Positions 32,769 to 41,342 of a DNA stretch of 43,677 nt are shown in pieces. Source of the DNA: an uncultured SAR86 cluster bacterium (GTDB taxonomy: Bacteria; Pseudomonadota; Gammaproteobacteria; Magnimaribacterales; Magnimaribacteraceae); the NCBI GenBank assembly GCA_938075195.1, contig CALJGK010000042.1:1-43677 (forward strand), in the 5' to 3' direction. Every line of letters starts with the position of its first letter. Position 1 is the first letter of the stretch. The position numbers were made by a program, and so were the translations under genes. The notes below the pieces were generated by a model. The model was not told the origin of the DNA and did no database searches. It saw only the letters and a list, made by a program, of their open reading frames with translations.

Positions 32769-34991
32769 TTAAATTTGCGAAAAATTAATATAAATTGGTG
32801 AAGACCATGCTCTCTCCTCGGAGAGAGACAAACAGTCATCATCTTTATCTGTTCTAGAATCACCATAACAGATATTAACTTTTATACACTCACCATTCTC
32901 ATCATAGGAGCATCTTAAGTTTCCTCCATTGATAACCGGCGAAGGTTCTTGAATAGCTCTGACATAGTAAATCGAGTCTCTGCCTTCAGACTCAAATTCT
33001 GGGTCAAAGAATTCAACCTCGCATCCCTCTTGGCTAGGTTTGCATTCAAAAGTCTTCCAAGTGTCTTTGATTAAGCTTTCCAGAGGCTCATTTTGAGTTA
33101 TCTGTGGAGTAATTTTTACAACTTCTATCTTAGAAATATTTTTTCTTCTATCAGAAGGGTTATAACATTCATTTTTGCATATGCGCTCTAGATGCTCTTG
33201 CGTAATATTTGTTGCTGAATAATCAGGACAACCTGGTTTTTGTTCAAATGCGCCTACTGCTTTAATTCTAAATACTGGATTAGATGTTTGAGTTACCGTG
33301 CTTCCCATAGGAGAGATCGTTTTACCCTGCACTAGATCAAACCAAAGTAAAATCCTATCCCCGCTTGTTCCATATGTTTCTTTATTTCTTAAACCTTCCC
33401 AAATAGAGTTTCTGTCTCTTCCACTTGAATGAACTGCAGCTAAGCCACCAGTCGTAAAAAAAGAAGCCTCCCTTTCTGCTTCAAAAGAACCAAATCCTGT
33501 TCTAAGACCCAACAAAGGCTGTTCTCTTAAATCAATCGATCTATCTGTGGGTTGTTCAACGGGATAGAGAATATCTCCAATGTACTCGTGACTAGGGCCA
33601 TTGGCTTCTGTTGTGACAAATCTATTTATCTCCTTATATCCTGTGCCCGGTCTAGCCCTATGGTTATCACTTGAAGCAATGAATCCAAAATTAAAACGGA
33701 TAGGCTTATTCTGATCAAAGTTAGATATTGCAAGACCGTACTGGGCAGACCCTGCTGGTCGATAATTAAATGATGGGATAAAACAATCTCTACATTGACC
33801 TGAATCTAACCAGTCTTCTATCTTTGCTCCTGGAACTGTGAGATGGCCTGCAACTCCCATGGCAGAATAATTTTGCCTAGCCTCTTCTGCCCTTATGGAG
33901 CATTCACTTTCAGAAAATCCATTATCAATACAACGTTCCTCAATTATCTGTCCCGCCCTCCAACAACTTGGTAAATAATCCCTTCTGGGTTTAGGGCAAG
34001 AAAGTTCACCTTGATTGTCCTTTATTAATGCCCTCCAAGGTCTATATTCTTCTGAATTACCATGACCAGACATTACTTCAAATAATATTTGTAAATTGTC
34101 ATCATTGAACTCAGAGATAAGTTGTTTATCTAAACTAGAAGCAGGAGGTGTATAAAAGCCCCAAGTGTTACCGTGAGGAATAACTATTGCTGGATAATTT
34201 AAATCTCTAAGCTTAGTAAATAAGTCTTTGGGCGTGTCAGCAAATTCATAACAATCATCACTCAACTGACTCGATGGAATGCCTTCTGGACAAACTTGAG
34301 AGTTTCCAAGTTCATCTGAAAAGGCTATAAAGTTAAAATATCTGTGTCTATTTTCAAAGTCGAGTAAAGCAACTGGTCTTAATTGCTTAGATTGTTTTGG
34401 CAAAGTTCCTCTCATGCCGCTTGTAGCTATGCCACCTGCTCCTATGGGTCTTTTAGGTACCTTATTTTCTTCAATATCTCTAAACATTACATTCTTATGT
34501 CCATAATGGTCTTCGGCAACAGAACCCACTTGTGTCCACTCGAAACCAAGAAATGCTACAAGATCTGGATCCTGCGGATCTGCCGGTCTATTACATTGCC
34601 TGATCGCATCTTTAATAGAATTCCATTTCCTAGGAGTTAATGCTTCCGCATGATCTGTAGATACCCAAAAGTCTAGATTGGCACAAAATCTTGCAAAGTC
34701 ACAAGCATCTGAAATTGGATGAGGCCCTTCTCCATTTAGAATAGGCAAACTCCACAAGAATGCATCTGTGGAATAAGTAGTATGAACATGAGTATCTCCA
34801 AACAGAATCTGCTTCTCTTTATTAAATGATTCCTGAGCAACTGATTTTTGTAATACTAAGGATCTAGGAAGTTCTGAATCAACAGAATCTCCTGGTCCCT
34901 CAAGTTTTCCATAAAGATCTAAATAGATACCAGCTGTATAAATGCCAAAAATAATAAAGATTGTTCCGAACAAACCATAGATATAGCGCAT
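32769..34991 (-). CDS. DUF3604 protein (PHP-like metal-dependent hydrolase)
   Basis: 740 residues. One N-terminal membrane segment (residues 4-23) anchors or exports it, so the bulk should be periplasmic. The motif GDTHVHTTYSTDAF (65-78) and later IASSDNHRARPGTGYKE are the histidine/aspartate sites of DUF3604, a PHP-related family; WVSTDHAEALTP and VIPHGNTWGF add further likely ligands. The cysteine count is high in the second half (CPDYS, CKNECYNPS, CKPSQEGCEVEF, CSYDENGECIK), which fits a disulfide-rich exported enzyme. The family has no settled biochemical role. It lies between two GPH transporter genes and next to a rhomboid. Confidence 0.87.
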   Translation of the reverse strand: MRYIYGLFGTIFIIFGIYTAGIYLDLYGKLEGPGDSVDSELPRSLVLQKSVAQESFNKEKQILFGDTHVHTTYSTDAFLWSLPILNGEGPHPISDACDFARFCANLDFWVSTDHAEALTPRKWNSIKDAIRQCNRPADPQDPDLVAFLGFEWTQVGSVAEDHYGHKNVMFRDIEENKVPKRPIGAGGIATSGMRGTLPKQSKQLRPVALLDFENRHRYFNFIAFSDELGNSQVCPEGIPSSQLSDDCYEFADTPKDLFTKLRDLNYPAIVIPHGNTWGFYTPPASSLDKQLISEFNDDNLQILFEVMSGHGNSEEYRPWRALIKDNQGELSCPKPRRDYLPSCWRAGQIIEERCIDNGFSESECSIRAEEARQNYSAMGVAGHLTVPGAKIEDWLDSGQCRDCFIPSFNYRPAGSAQYGLAISNFDQNKPIRFNFGFIASSDNHRARPGTGYKEINRFVTTEANGPSHEYIGDILYPVEQPTDRSIDLREQPLLGLRTGFGSFEAEREASFFTTGGLAAVHSSGRDRNSIWEGLRNKETYGTSGDRILLWFDLVQGKTISPMGSTVTQTSNPVFRIKAVGAFEQKPGCPDYSATNITQEHLERICKNECYNPSDRRKNISKIEVVKITPQITQNEPLESLIKDTWKTFECKPSQEGCEVEFFDPEFESEGRDSIYYVRAIQEPSPVINGGNLRCSYDENGECIKVNICYGDSRTDKDDDCLSLSEERAWSSPIYINFSQI

Positions 34992-34994
34992 ATA

Positions 34995-35783
34995 TTAATT
35001 TTTATCTTTTTTATTGGCTGTGTCGATAAATTCTTGCATGAAATCTCTGTCTTTTTTTGAATTCAATAAGTCATTTATAGAAAAATTACTTGATTCAAAA
35101 GATTGTGAGTTGCCCTGTTGAAATAGTGATATGTGAGGATACTTGAAGAAATAGATTAATAAACCACCTGCTATAAAACCTCCGATATGAGCAAAGTAAG
35201 CCACTCCTCCTGTTGAAGCAAAAGATGCGCTAAAAAATTGACTTACGATCCAAACAGATAAAACTATGAAGGCAGGAACTTTAATTACTGTGATGAAGAT
35301 AAAAAGCCATAGTAGTACGTTGACATTAGCTTTCGGGTGAAGCAACAGATAAGCACCTAGAATTCCTGCTATTGCTCCGCTTGCACCAATCATGGGTATA
35401 TCTGATTGTGGATTAATTCCCGATTGTAAAAGAGCAGCAAATACCCCGCATAAGAAGTAAAAGATTAAGAATTTCTTATGACCCATGCTATCTTCAATAT
35501 TGTCTCCAAATATCCATAAAAAAACCATATTTCCGATTAAATGCATCCAGCCGCCATGCATAAACATAGAAGAAAAAATGGTTAAATATGGATGTATATA
35601 TCCTTGCTGGCCTCCTAAGAGAGAGGCGGGTGTAACGCCAAAATTATAAATTGCAGTTTGATTGAGGTTAGTGGGCAATGTACTCTGCCAGAGGAATATA
35701 AAACAACAAATTGCAATTAATACATAGCAGACAATTGGCCGAGAGCCAGTGTCATTATCATCAGAGATTGGAAAGAAGAACAT
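34995..35783 (-). CDS. rhomboid family intramembrane serine protease
   Basis: 262 residues with at least six helices. Catalytic Ser135 in MIGASGAIAGILGAY and His199 in YFAHIGGFIAGGLL form the dyad; HGGWMHLIGNMVFLWIFGDN (76-95) is the helix 2 motif. The soluble C-terminal tail (about 215-262) is polar. It cleaves transmembrane helices of client proteins within the inner membrane; the client is unknown. Its ATG shares a base with the stop of the GPH gene (TGATG), and it ends 3 nt before the DUF3604 gene. Confidence 0.92.
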   Translation of the reverse strand: MFFFPISDDNDTGSRPIVCYVLIAICCFIFLWQSTLPTNLNQTAIYNFGVTPASLLGGQQGYIHPYLTIFSSMFMHGGWMHLIGNMVFLWIFGDNIEDSMGHKKFLIFYFLCGVFAALLQSGINPQSDIPMIGASGAIAGILGAYLLLHPKANVNVLLWLFIFITVIKVPAFIVLSVWIVSQFFSASFASTGGVAYFAHIGGFIAGGLLIYFFKYPHISLFQQGNSQSFESSNFSINDLLNSKKDRDFMQEFIDTANKKDKN

Positions 35784-37222
35784 CAGTCCTTCTCGACGTA
35801 ACCTAAATCGTTTACATTGGTTAGATGATCTTTCCTGTCAATATTAAACTTTAAGACCAGAAGAGTTGAAACAATTGGTAAGCAAAATCCAATAACGACA
35901 TGGACAGCAGCAAATCTATTAATAATCTCACCAGTTAGCATCTCTTGAGTCGCCTCTGGATTATCAAAACCGGACCAGGAAACTATCAGTCCGGCAATAA
36001 GAACTCCTCCGGCCCCGACTAGTTTCTGTATGAATGCATTAACTGTTCCAAGTAAACCTTCCTCTCTTCGGCCTGTAGTGTTCTCGACATCTTCAACGAT
36101 CTCCATCGCCATTGATCCTATAAATATGAATCCTAAAGACCCTAAGCTCACAAGGAGACAACTATGTACAAGAAGTAACCACCATAAAGCATCCGATCCA
36201 TTCACAGGAAATAACGATAAACCTAGATATGGTTCAAGCAATCTTAAAACAACAGGAAGTGGCCCTATAACAATCGTAGTCAAGAAAATACCAACAGCAA
36301 TATTTCTCTTACTTTTACCTATCGCTATCCAGGGAGCAAGCAGCGCTAGAGTAATAACAGACGCAACCTGCCAAAGAGAATAGGAAGCAATATCTTGAGG
36401 TTCCCATTGCCAGAGGTAAGCTGAGTAATAGGTAACTGCACCGGTATCCACCCCTACGAGTAAAGAATATATACAACCAGCCCCGAATAGAACTAACCAT
36501 GACCTATTTGATAAAGTTTCTTTTGCTTCTTTCAAGAAAGTTGGGACATGGAAGGCTCTTTCAGGAGGGACATGTAAATCAGGAATATGATGATGGGTTC
36601 CTATTGTTGTGATAGCCGTACTAACAAATATTCCAAGACCGCCCCAAAAGGCGAGTAGTTGGTAGCCCGAAGCATTAAAATAACTGTCACCAAGAAAATA
36701 TTGCATATGTATAAAAGATATCCCTGCACCGCCTATCCAGCCGAGTGCCATTCCAACTCCGGATATCTTATTTCTTTGATCGTAATCTTTAGTAAGCTCT
36801 GGAGCTAATGCTCCTCTAGGCACCTCATAAAAGGTCATAGATATTCTCATGAGAATCATCAGCACCAATAATCTTGTGAACATGGAAGAGTCTGAAATCT
36901 CTCCTGGATCTTGAAGAATTAAGTAGTAGCACAATGAAAAAGGAATGATTGAGGCATACATAAAAGGATGCCTTCTGCCCCACCTAGAGCGCACTCTGTC
37001 TGACCAGACGCCGACAAAAGGATCAGAGACTGCATCAACAACTAAAGCTATAGCTATGGCAAGCGATACAAGGATAGCATCAAGACCCAGTACTTGATTG
37101 TAGTAAATTAACAACCATGTCCCTAATAGGTTATTCTTAATGCCTACGCCTATAGCGCCAAAACCATATGTCCATATAGTCCGGTTAGATGCCATTTGAA
37201 CTCTTATACTTTTTTCTTCCAT
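35783..37222 (-). CDS. MFS transporter of the GPH family (second copy)
   Basis: 479 residues, twelve helices. GFGAIGVGIKNNLLGTWLL, VDAVSDPFVGVWSDRVRSRW with GRRHPFMY, and TFYEVPRGALAPELTKDYDQ mirror the copy at 31272-32753 almost position for position, including the IGTHHHIPDL...PPER cytoplasmic loop. The two are clearly paralogues. Substrate unknown; sugar or small-acid symport is the family norm. It is the first gene of the ten-gene minus-strand run and diverges from the SDR at 37351 with a 128-nt gap. Confidence 0.88.
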   Translation of the reverse strand: MEEKSIRVQMASNRTIWTYGFGAIGVGIKNNLLGTWLLIYYNQVLGLDAILVSLAIAIALVVDAVSDPFVGVWSDRVRSRWGRRHPFMYASIIPFSLCYYLILQDPGEISDSSMFTRLLVLMILMRISMTFYEVPRGALAPELTKDYDQRNKISGVGMALGWIGGAGISFIHMQYFLGDSYFNASGYQLLAFWGGLGIFVSTAITTIGTHHHIPDLHVPPERAFHVPTFLKEAKETLSNRSWLVLFGAGCIYSLLVGVDTGAVTYYSAYLWQWEPQDIASYSLWQVASVITLALLAPWIAIGKSKRNIAVGIFLTTIVIGPLPVVLRLLEPYLGLSLFPVNGSDALWWLLLVHSCLLVSLGSLGFIFIGSMAMEIVEDVENTTGRREEGLLGTVNAFIQKLVGAGGVLIAGLIVSWSGFDNPEATQEMLTGEIINRFAAVHVVIGFCLPIVSTLLVLKFNIDRKDHLTNVNDLGYVEKD

Positions 37223-37350
37223 AATGAGAGATTCTCCCTAGATCTCAATTTCATTTATACATCAAAAGGGGTTAAATAAATACCTAAAAAAGGAGAAATA
37301 AATATCTGTATTTAAATTAAATAAAAGTAGAATATTCAGAGGAGAGTTAT

Positions 37351-38259
37351 ATGAAAAGATTAAAAGATAAAGTTGCAATAGTTACCGGTGCAGGAAGAGG
37401 TATCGGCAGAGAAATTTGTTTATATTTGGCATCTGAAGGTGCAAGGATCATTGTTAATGACTTAGGAGGTGACAGGGATGGAAGTGGAGAAGGAAAAGTC
37501 GCTGATCAAGTAGTTGAGGAAATAAAAGCTATAGGTTCAGATGCAGCTGCTAACTATGATTCAGTAGGCACAGTTGAAGGTGGACAAAATATATTTAACA
37601 CCGCAATAGATGCATTTGGACGTGCGGACATACTAATCAATAATGCTGGTGTATTGAGGGATAGAACTTTGTATAACATGGAAGAATCTGATTGGGATGT
37701 GATCATGGAAGTTCACCTAAAAGGACACTACAACTGTACAAGACCTTTGGTGAGGCATATCAGAGATAATAATGTTTTAGGTTGTCGCATCATTAATATG
37801 TCTTCTGTATCTGGTTTATTTGGAAATTTTGGACAAGTGAATTACGGCGCTGCCAAAGAAGGTATAGCTGGTTTTACAAGATCTTTAGCATTAGAAGTTG
37901 CAAAATATAAATGCACTGTGAATACAATCTCTCCTGGAGCGGCCACGCGATTAACTATTGATCTCATGGAGGCTGCAGGAAGAAAATATGATGAAAATGA
38001 TTGGACTCAAGGTCCAGGACAAATAGCTCCTGTTGTGGCTTGGCTTTGTGCGGAAGAAGCGAGCGAGATTACTTCTCAAATCATTCACTCACAAGGTGGC
38101 ATTTTAGGCATTATGCAGCAGCCTGCAATTATTCAGTCTTTTACAACAGATGATATGTGGACATTAGATCAGCTGGATAAGTTAATACCAGAAATGGTAG
38201 AAACTAAAAAGTATCATGATCAAGAAGTAGAAGAGAAAGGAGCCCCTAAGAAGGTCTAA
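37351..38259 (+). CDS. SDR, MFE-2-like (3R)-hydroxyacyl-CoA dehydrogenase type
   Basis: 302 residues. The cofactor motif TGAGRGIG is at 12-19, then IIVNDLGGDRDGSGEGKVAD, a long insertion typical of the dehydrogenase half of peroxisomal multifunctional enzyme type 2. NNAGVLRDRTLYNMEESDWD, NMSSVSGLFGNFGQVNYGAA and catalytic Tyr165/Lys169 follow. The Asp in VND favours NAD. Family members oxidise (3R)-hydroxyacyl-CoA or related alcohols in beta-oxidation. AGAGGAGAG precedes the start. It stands alone on plus, and its stop abuts the stop of the convergent GH3 gene without a gap. Confidence 0.87.
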   Translation: MKRLKDKVAIVTGAGRGIGREICLYLASEGARIIVNDLGGDRDGSGEGKVADQVVEEIKAIGSDAAANYDSVGTVEGGQNIFNTAIDAFGRADILINNAGVLRDRTLYNMEESDWDVIMEVHLKGHYNCTRPLVRHIRDNNVLGCRIINMSSVSGLFGNFGQVNYGAAKEGIAGFTRSLALEVAKYKCTVNTISPGAATRLTIDLMEAAGRKYDENDWTQGPGQIAPVVAWLCAEEASEITSQIIHSQGGILGIMQQPAIIQSFTTDDMWTLDQLDKLIPEMVETKKYHDQEVEEKGAPKKV

Positions 38260-40695
38260 TTAACCTAGCCAGACTGTGGTCTGCTCTCTTATATCTGTCG
38301 CTGAAGCACCAACTTCGAAAACATATTCTGCAGGTTCTATCTGCCAAGAATGGGTCTCAATATTCCAAAAGGATAAATCTCTTTCTGTTAACTCAAACTT
38401 GATTTTCTTTGATTCGCCCGGATTAAGATGAATTTTCTCAAATTTCTTTAATTCCTTTATGGGCCTATCTATTTGAGAATTAGAAACGCCTATATAACAC
38501 TGAATGATTTCTTTACCTTCTATATCACCGGAATTTTTTATATCCAATTCAAATGCAGCAACAGATGATTCTCCCTTAGGGGGAATTGCTCTTAGATTAG
38601 AATATTCAAACGAGGTATACGAAAGACCATGTCCAAAAGGGAATAATGGTTCAATATTTTCTTTGTCGTACCATCTGTAACCAATATACAAACCTTCTTC
38701 ATAATCCATCTGTAGATCTTTTCCGGGATAGGATGAGTATGCTGGAGTATCCGGCAAGGTTTTAGGGAAAGTTGTAGGCAATTTACCTGAAGGGTTAGTT
38801 TTTCCAAATAAAATATCAGCTAACGAGTTGCCAAATTCTTGTCCAGGAAACCAGCATTGTAATATTGAATTTGCATCATCAACCCAAGGCATTTCACATG
38901 GAGAGCCAGTATTAAGAACAACTACTGTATTTTTATTAAGGCTGCACACTTTTTGGATAAGTTCATTCTGGTTAAGCGGTAATTCTAATGAAGATCTATC
39001 ATTACCTTCAGTTTCCCAATCTGAATTAGTACCGACAACAAGGATCACTGCATCTGATTCTTGAGCTAAATTTGATGCTTCTTGCATTAAATCTAACTGG
39101 TCAGGTGCCTGCATACCAATTTGAACAGCAGGGAATCTTCCTTCCCATTTATATTCAACTTCTAGATGATAAGATTGCCCTTCTTCAAAATTTATTTTTT
39201 CTCTTTTAGGAGCTGATCCCATACCAAAGAAAGCTTCACCCGGTTCTTGTGATGTCCAGTTATCTATTAGCCTCTCACTGTTGATAGATAGCCTAGAAGG
39301 TCCAATACTAAAAATCTCAAAATCATACTCACCAGAGAATTCAGGTTGTAATTCTGCAGTAAATCTAACACTTAATGAAGGTCGTTTAGATTGTGCAACT
39401 ATATCTAAACCGAACCCACCCATTGCCCAAAACTTGTTTCCTTTTAAAACTTTTGTTTCAATTGGAGAACCTTCAAATTCTTGTCCATTGTAAAATTCAA
39501 CTTTAAAACCTTCACTCCCTTTAAAGAGATTGGTCGGTATAGCAGGAAGGAATTTATAGGTATGACAACCTTTGGCATAATTAATTTCTACATCATCGCC
39601 TAAAGCTGACTGAATACCTTCAAGTGGATGTACTACATAATGTGGATTGAGTGATGCGCTACCTCCACCTAAATATTGTCCTTTCAGTGCATTTGGGCCA
39701 ATCACTGCAAGTTTTTTAATATTCTGCTTATTGAAGGGTAAAACCTTTTCATTTTTAAGTAAGACCATGCCTTCCGAACCGGCCTTTCTTATAAGTAATC
39801 TATCTTCCTCTAAGTCATTACTTTCTTCTGGTCTTTCTATTGGGTTATCTAACCTACCGGTAAATTCTGCAACTCTAAGAATTCTTCTGACCTTGTCATC
39901 AATTAGCTCTTCATTAACTTTTCCATTAGTGACCGCTTTAACTAAATTTTCACCCCAACTTCTGGCTGGACCAGGCATCTCACAATCTAGTCCTCCATTA
40001 GCATTGCCTATGGTATCTTGAGCAGCCCCCCAGTCACTCACAACATAACCTGGAAAATTCCATTCTTCTTTCAAGATTGTGGTTAATAATTCTTCGTGTG
40101 AAGAGCAATAAATGTTATTGAGTTGATTATATGCCGACATAACAGATAAAGAACCTGCTTTCACACCCATCTCGAAAGGTAAAAGATAAAGCTCTCTGAG
40201 TGTTCGTTCATCTATATTAGAACTCACAAAATGCCTTTGATATTCAGTATCATTTCCTATGAAATGTTTTAGACAGGCCGATACACCCACTGACTGAACA
40301 CCTTTGACATAGCTACTAGCAAGTTCACCCGTAAGCATAGGATCTTCAGAATAACATTCAAAATGTCTTCCGCCCAAAGGATGCCTATGAAGATTGATAG
40401 TTGGGCCGAGAAGCACGTCAGCGTCTTTGCTCTTAGCCTCAATACCTATTGCCCTAGCAATACTTTCAACATTCTCAGAATCCCAAGAAGAAGAAAGACA
40501 AGAAGCACTAGGAAAGCATGCAGATGTAGCTCCAGAAACAGAGTCTCCTCTGGCACCTATAGGGCCATCAGTCATTTTGACTCTAGGGATGTTTAGTCTA
40601 GGGATGGCAGTTGTGTGCCAAGCAGAGGAACCAGAAAGTATAGAAACTTTCTCTTCAAGAGTAAGCTCCTTTATTAAGGACTCAATTCTTTCCAT
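38260..40695 (-). CDS. GH3 beta-glucosidase with PA14 domain
   Basis: 811 residues. The N-terminal barrel has GPTINLHRHPLGGRHFECYS, SACLKHFIGNDTEYQR and the nucleophile Asp221 in GYVVSDWGAA. A second domain (about 300-620) holds VIGPNALKGQYLGGGSAS and is interrupted by a PA14 module (about 385-535) that narrows substrate choice toward short oligosaccharides. The acid/base is probably a Glu in VVGTNSDWETEGNDRSSLEL. A fibronectin-III-like end (IQCYIGVSNSQIDRPIKEL) completes it. No signal peptide is seen, so the enzyme is likely cytoplasmic, acting on imported beta-glucosides. It follows the HD gene by 13 nt. Confidence 0.94.
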   Translation of the reverse strand: MERIESLIKELTLEEKVSILSGSSAWHTTAIPRLNIPRVKMTDGPIGARGDSVSGATSACFPSASCLSSSWDSENVESIARAIGIEAKSKDADVLLGPTINLHRHPLGGRHFECYSEDPMLTGELASSYVKGVQSVGVSACLKHFIGNDTEYQRHFVSSNIDERTLRELYLLPFEMGVKAGSLSVMSAYNQLNNIYCSSHEELLTTILKEEWNFPGYVVSDWGAAQDTIGNANGGLDCEMPGPARSWGENLVKAVTNGKVNEELIDDKVRRILRVAEFTGRLDNPIERPEESNDLEEDRLLIRKAGSEGMVLLKNEKVLPFNKQNIKKLAVIGPNALKGQYLGGGSASLNPHYVVHPLEGIQSALGDDVEINYAKGCHTYKFLPAIPTNLFKGSEGFKVEFYNGQEFEGSPIETKVLKGNKFWAMGGFGLDIVAQSKRPSLSVRFTAELQPEFSGEYDFEIFSIGPSRLSINSERLIDNWTSQEPGEAFFGMGSAPKREKINFEEGQSYHLEVEYKWEGRFPAVQIGMQAPDQLDLMQEASNLAQESDAVILVVGTNSDWETEGNDRSSLELPLNQNELIQKVCSLNKNTVVVLNTGSPCEMPWVDDANSILQCWFPGQEFGNSLADILFGKTNPSGKLPTTFPKTLPDTPAYSSYPGKDLQMDYEEGLYIGYRWYDKENIEPLFPFGHGLSYTSFEYSNLRAIPPKGESSVAAFELDIKNSGDIEGKEIIQCYIGVSNSQIDRPIKELKKFEKIHLNPGESKKIKFELTERDLSFWNIETHSWQIEPAEYVFEVGASATDIREQTTVWLG

Positions 40696-40708
40696 AGAAT
40701 GATGTTAT

Positions 40709-41287
40709 TTAAGCGTAATCTCTTTTTTTATAGATTGAATTCTTAGGCTTAGCAAAAACATTTCTTACCATGGGTATAAATTCCTCTATGTCCATATTTT
40801 CATAATTAGGATCGAAAGAATTTTGATCATATTTGGCACAGAATTCAGCACAAGCATGCCAATAAGGACTGTCTCTATACTCATCTCTCATATTTTTATC
40901 TAAACCGAGATAATCAAAGAAGTAATAACCCTGAAAAATTCCATGGTGTTTAACAATCCAATAGTTTTCTTCAGATACAAAAGGTTGAAGCATGGTAGCT
41001 GCCAGATCAGCATGGTTTGCAGAGGCAATCGTATCGCCTATATCATGGAGAAGAGCGCAGACAATATACTCTTCATCCTTACCATCCTTGTATGCTCTAG
41101 TAGCTGTTTGTAAACAATGTGTAAAACGATCAACAGCAAACCCGCCATGATCCCCTTTTAAAATCGCGAGATGCTCCAGAATCCTATCTGGAAGATGGGT
41201 TGCATGCTCTGAACCTTCTCTCCCGATAATTTCGTAATCTTCAGCAGTTCCGTTTAACATTTCTGTAAAAGTAGCTTGTTTTGACAT
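40709..41287 (-). CDS. HD-domain protein, possibly a diiron oxygenase of the PhnZ/MIOX type
   Basis: 192 residues. The HD-domain ligands are His57 (RFTHCLQTA), His81-Asp82 (ALLHDIGD), His92 (ANHADLA), His114 or 115 (VKHHGIFQG) and Asp154 (AKYDQNSF). That H...HD...H...H...D set of six is what PhnZ and myo-inositol oxygenase use to hold a diiron centre; simple HD phosphohydrolases often show fewer ligands. An N-terminal DYEIIGREGSEH could supply the Tyr/Glu lid seen in PhnZ. The assignment to an oxygenase is inference; a phosphohydrolase is the other option. It lies 55 nt after the AGPS-like gene and 13 nt before GH3. Confidence 0.75.
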   Translation of the reverse strand: MSKQATFTEMLNGTAEDYEIIGREGSEHATHLPDRILEHLAILKGDHGGFAVDRFTHCLQTATRAYKDGKDEEYIVCALLHDIGDTIASANHADLAATMLQPFVSEENYWIVKHHGIFQGYYFFDYLGLDKNMRDEYRDSPYWHACAEFCAKYDQNSFDPNYENMDIEEFIPMVRNVFAKPKNSIYKKRDYA

Positions 41288-41342
41288 ATGCCCTCTCTAT
41301 TTTGTAGTTAATTATGCCGTAATTAAAAAAAATTTCCCACTT

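Noticed and set aside
37223-37350. Repeated AAATAAATAyC words in the divergent gap
   Set aside because: Two short AT-rich copies are expected by chance at this composition and do not form a clear operator.
39647-40702. Two plus-strand frames of 124 and 102 codons opposite the GH3 gene
   Set aside because: They mirror a well-conserved GH3 barrel on the other strand and have serine/leucine-rich shadow composition.
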